A stretch of DNA of 64,000 bases from Rhea pennata (Eukaryota > Chordata > Aves > Rheiformes > Rheidae), in the NCBI RefSeq assembly GCF_028389875.1, contig NC_084664.1, positions 132,457,966 to 132,521,965 of the forward strand, written 5' to 3'. The notes beneath the pieces were generated by a model. It worked only from the letters and a program-made list of their open reading frames with translations. It was not told where the DNA came from and ran no database searches. Both the position numbers and the translations under genes were made by a program. Positions 59,859-64,000 of this stretch are shown here, piece by piece. Position 1 is the stretch's first letter; the number at the start of each line of letters is the position of its first letter.

Positions 59859-61401
59859 CATATGCACCTATTTCTGAATGTACACGAATATCTCACAGTC
59901 AAGTAAAAAGACAAATAAGTTTAACACATTAACAGAATCTTTAATCTTATATAAGGCTATTTTAATTCTGCCAGGAAATATTACATTCTCTACTCTTTTT
60001 GCATTAAAATTTTGAGTGGATTTAGAAATTACCTTGAATGAAATGAAAGACATCCTACACTTCAAATTTCTTATCTTCATAGGTATTATTCATGGTACTG
60101 TGGTCTACCAAATATAATATTTATTGGCTTTGCCACATAGCAAAAGAGAAATGAGAAAAATCACAGATGTACGATAACACAAAGGAATTGCTTTTTAAAC
60201 TGTGCTCCTCGGTTGTATCTAATCCTTTCTCTCTTACGTGTTTTAGAACCATCATGGATAAAGATCACCTCCATACCCTTGAACCTGCATGAGGTAGGTT
60301 ATTTAGTCTCTAAGCAGTTCACGTATTCTTAGTTCATGGGAGATAATATGATTAGATATTATTGTAACATACTTTAATTTCCTTACTGGTAAGAACTCAC
60401 ATCTTCATTTTGTTACCAGACTAAGTTTGAGTATAGGTTTTCAGTTCGGTTTTGTTTTTTAAACCATCACACAAAAATTAAGGAAATAATACACAGAGGT
60501 TTTTAACCTAAATAGTCCCATGGAAAGTAGAAAATACTTTTTAGCTATATAAGATGACTTTCCTCTAATACTCCAGGTAACTGAAAACTGAAATAAAAAA
60601 ATGAAAGCACAGAGTACTTTTGCTGTCTTAGCATATATTACAATTAGAAAGAAGAGAGTTGTTAAGGGTAACAAAAATCGCTTGAAGTTAGCTATTTCCA
60701 AGGAACAGAATAACTCCCTCAAAGGATCTCTGCAAACCTCTATCTAATATTGACATGTTATTTGAAACATTTGCATTTCAGCTTACATCCACCACCATCC
60801 CATGAGAAATCTTCCTAACTGCCCAGTGCGACTGACCTGATCTTGCTAGACCTTATGACTATACTGCCCTCCTCAATCCTCCTTCTTCACTCGCTTTGCA
60901 GCTTTGAAAAGTGATGGCTTTGAGGTGCTGTACAACAGCTTTCTGTGTAAGATCCATAGCTTTGCAAGCTTCCTCACAATCTTCTCTTTGTCATTGCCTA
61001 TTAATCCAGAACATTTTTTCTCAAAATTCTTCATCCACTGTTAGATGTTAATAGATAAATTTTCTTTCCAAAGTACTCATTTTTTCTTATTTAAGACTTC
61101 CAAGTACTTGTTCATGGCAGCAAATATTTCTAATAACAAGGCCAATTTGAACATTAATTGGATGACTGTATGCCTTTGTCAAAATGACAAAATTAAAAGA
61201 TTTTTATTTTGCCTCCCTTGAATTATTTAAGTCAAAAAATAAATGCATTTATTTAAAATTCATTACTGTATGAATTTGTTTGCTTTAGTAGAACTGACTA
61301 GCATTTAGGAAGTGTGCTAAAGATTTTTTTCCAGGAAACACTTTTTGCAGCTGTTTTTACAAAGACAGATTTGGATGCAAACTGCAGCACTAGACACTGA
61401 T

Positions 61402-61452
61402 ATACATACATACATACATACATACATACACACATATATATATATATATATA
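61402..61452. repeat. (ATAC)n(TA)n microsatellite
   Basis: About seven ATAC tetramers pass via CACACA into about nine TA units. Confidence 0.96.
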
Positions 61453-64000
61453 TTTTTTTGCAAACTTAGTAGAAAAGACCAGTACAAAAATATCGCATGT
61501 TAGTCCTGACTGGGTAAATTTTAAATACATCATCAATTAAACTAACCAGCTAGCTCATGTAAAAACAGGTGAATAATGCACAGTAAGGGGCATGTGTGCA
61601 CTTTACATGGGATTGAGTTCAGCATCTTCCTGGTTAATAGCGATTATAGTCAGGTGATGAAACAACACATCTGTTTTGGGGATATAGAGCAATGTGCCCT
61701 CTCCATTTCAATAAACTTCCTTTCTTCTGGTAGAGATTTCTCTTGTTTACCTGCCACACAATTCACCTTCAGAGCAATGTAGCACACCCCTGAGCAGGTT
61801 CATTTGGCTGCCAGGTTTATCACCGAGGAGAGCTTGTCTCACTCCCATCAAAGAAATTTACAGCTGACCTGAGATGTTTCAGACGTTCTCTGACATTCTC
61901 AACAGAGCAGCTCTTTGCAAACGCTTCGATAATTAGCAGGTCTCATACATCCTGGCTAAAAACTGATTATATATCATATTGTCATCACTACCCTTCCTTT
62001 CACTGCTGCACAACTACAACTAATAGGAAATGTGTTTTTTACTGGAAAAAAACTTCATCTATATCTTTAATATATCATAATTGAATGTCTACCTGTCCAT
62101 TTTTCATAAGGGGTCCATCTTTAAGAAGTTTTTCACCTTCTGACCCTATTAAGAAGCAGAAGTAGGGCTGTAAATTTTAATCGAGGATAAGATTTGTGCT
62201 TTTCTGCAGACTGAAGAAGATAACAATGCAATACAAATAGCTCAGCACTCAAGTGGCAAGAAAGTAGACATCAGTCTATTCTAAAGCCAGAAGCCTGATA
62301 AGTATTTAGGACTTTTCTTTTGATTAATATCTTTTTTCTTTGTAAATGTATGCCCTGTAAGTAAGTGTAAAATAGTTCTGAGGCTCTAAAATATAAACGG
62401 GTAAAACAAAAAAATATGTATTTCAGATTATCTAGCTGAAGGGTATGACCTGTCTTTCTGGTGTAAATTTATTACTTTCATCTTTGTCCCTCCAGGTTAG
62501 ACTAATGAAACATGCTGAATGAAGAAATCAAAATATTACAAGTTATAAGACAGTGTCAATAAGACATTTGATGGTGCCACTGAGTAAAACGTAGCGATGC
62601 ATTCATCTTTCTCCAATACAAGTGCAAGTGTATCACTTATGAAAACACTTCTTATCATTCCTAATTCTCCCCAGGCGTAGCAAGATTTCAATGACTGGAT
62701 CCAGATAATGTTTCGATTTCCATTTTCTGTTCTCTGTTAAGGCCTGGTGAACAGAACTTGGATAGGACTGGGGTAATTTAAGCTTTCTAGCTGCCTACAT
62801 CATACTAGTCATGTGGCTGCTTTGCTAACATCCTGAAACGTGCTGTACTTCTGCTCACTGCTCTCCCTCCAAAATGTAAAGGAGGAGGATAACCAAAACT
62901 GTACGAGAATCCCAAATGTCTGTGCTAAATGGAAGATACAGATAATGGGTAGTAGACTAGACTTGCTGGAAGTTAATTTTGGTAATGTATGTCTTGAGTT
63001 TTGTTTAACATTAAGATTAAATGTCTATAGAACTGGCTGTTGACATTCAAAGTGCTCGGAAAGCCAGAATAATTGGAAACACTCAAAATATACTTAAAGC
63101 TGGTTTTTATGTCTCTGGCACTGCTGCTTACATGACAAAATAAACATATATAGCAGAAGTTCTATTTTTGGTAACTATGACTTCACAAGATCTGATATAA
63201 ATATTTTGAAACATCTGTGAGTTTGAAGTTCAAAGCATTCATGAAATTAGCAGTACAGATATATGTAAGTATTCACTACTGCTCAGGCTTAGAATATAAT
63301 AATTAAATGCTTCATTCTCTAATGAAACCAGAATCAAAATTCTATGGAATAATGCTATTCATAGCTACTGGCTGATGAGTAGGGAGCCAAATTTCAACTT
63401 TCAGTCCTTAGTCGTTTAAATGATGATATTTAAAAACTGATTAAAAGAGCTATTAATGTTTGAAAACCATTTTTTTGCTATTTATAGTGAGAAAACATTA
63501 TTTTCTGCTGTATCTAATCATGAAAAGAAGATGACTTCTGTAAGCTTAAACCGTTCTTTAGGCTTTCTCGGGGCTCTCAGAGAACACAATCACTACTTAT
63601 ACACTCTCAGAAAAAAAATATTGAATAAAATCTCCAAAAATAATTGCATGAATTTAGAACACAATTACATTGCCTTTCAGCAGCTCGTTCATTTTTTTGA
63701 AAAGGAAATCAATACTTGTAATTGAAAGAGGACAAAGTCATCGAAAGATGAAATTTTATTTTCAAGCCTATCTCACAAAAGTTTAAATAATGAATAATAA
63801 AACAAATCTCAAACCAACAGAACATATAATTGGCAATATAATTCTAAATGCAACCTATATATTTATGTTTTCATTTTTAAGTCTAGAAATCAATTGAAAT
63901 GCAAGATTTTCTTTTTAAATTATTTGTACTCTGAAAGGTTTGCTAGGTAAAAGGTTTAAGGTTTATCATCTATTTACTTTTCACTGTATTTACTGATTTT

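Larger units (their letters stand above)
53410..64000 (-). other. SNTG1: Part of upstream SNTG1 intron; no confident exon
   Basis: I searched the minus strand for the exon that should precede IVYMGW (in human, as remembered, ending roughly NRNFPVNQQ) and did not find it. The region holds a CR1 3' tail (55449-55540), an imperfect direct repeat (56411-56480), TG and ATAC/TA microsatellites and T-runs. One weak exon-like stretch at 54845-54901 is described separately. The intron probably continues beyond 64000. Confidence 0.7.

Noticed and set aside
1..64000. tRNA, rRNA, CRISPR arrays, bacterial operons, endogenous retroviral genes or LTR pairs
   Set aside because: None seen on either strand by eye. 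The only transposon-derived sequences I could support are CR1 pieces.

Overview
The window looks like nuclear DNA from a bird. Three pieces of CR1 LINE can be read. Two carry the typical avian CR1 3' end (GGTTGGACTAGATGATCTCT-type block, CCCTTCCAACC, then ATTCTATGATTCTA octamer-type repeats). The background is AT-rich, single-copy and full of microsatellites and long A/T runs, with introns bounded by GT-AG. There are no operons, bacterial genes, CRISPR arrays or viral genes.

The only protein-coding gene I can support is on the minus strand: the 3' half of SNTG1 (gamma-1-syntrophin). Six exons were found by reading splice sites and translations on the reverse strand. In transcript order they are 53409-53293, 50594-50523, 35853-35701, 30087-29995, 16800-16690 and 7898-7740 (stop codon at 7742-7740). 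Together they encode 234 residues: the C-terminal PH domain followed by the syntrophin-unique (SU) domain, ending in KYTT. All five internal exons are multiples of three and all five introns are phase 0. The N-terminal half (first PH half, PDZ domain) is not in the window. It should lie beyond 64000, since I found no convincing exon between 53410 and 64000.

Layout: 1 to about 7400 is the flank downstream of SNTG1, with no recognisable gene, a small CpG-rich patch near 5.4-5.8 kb and an 82-nt hairpin at 4507-4588. 7410-7739 is the probable 3' UTR. 7899-16689, 16801-29994, 30088-35700, 35854-50522 and 50595-53292 are introns, and 53410-64000 is part of a further upstream intron. The introns hold a 5'-truncated sense-plus CR1 at 32930-33360 with an open ORF2 C-terminus, a degraded minus-strand CR1 near 45.1-45.4 kb, and a short CR1 tail at 55449-55540. 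They also hold a compound CT/CA/A/GA microsatellite that is its own inverted repeat (33803-33897), a second 82-nt hairpin (46380-46461), several short tandem duplications and many homopolymers.

No dramatic new system is evident. The items most worth checking are the two miRNA/MITE-sized hairpins, a possible 57-nt phase-0 cassette exon (54845-54901), a 171-codon open frame running through intron sequence into the 72-nt exon, a pair of related dispersed repeats, and the isolated CpG-rich patches. Family and gene assignments come from memory of protein families; no database search was possible.
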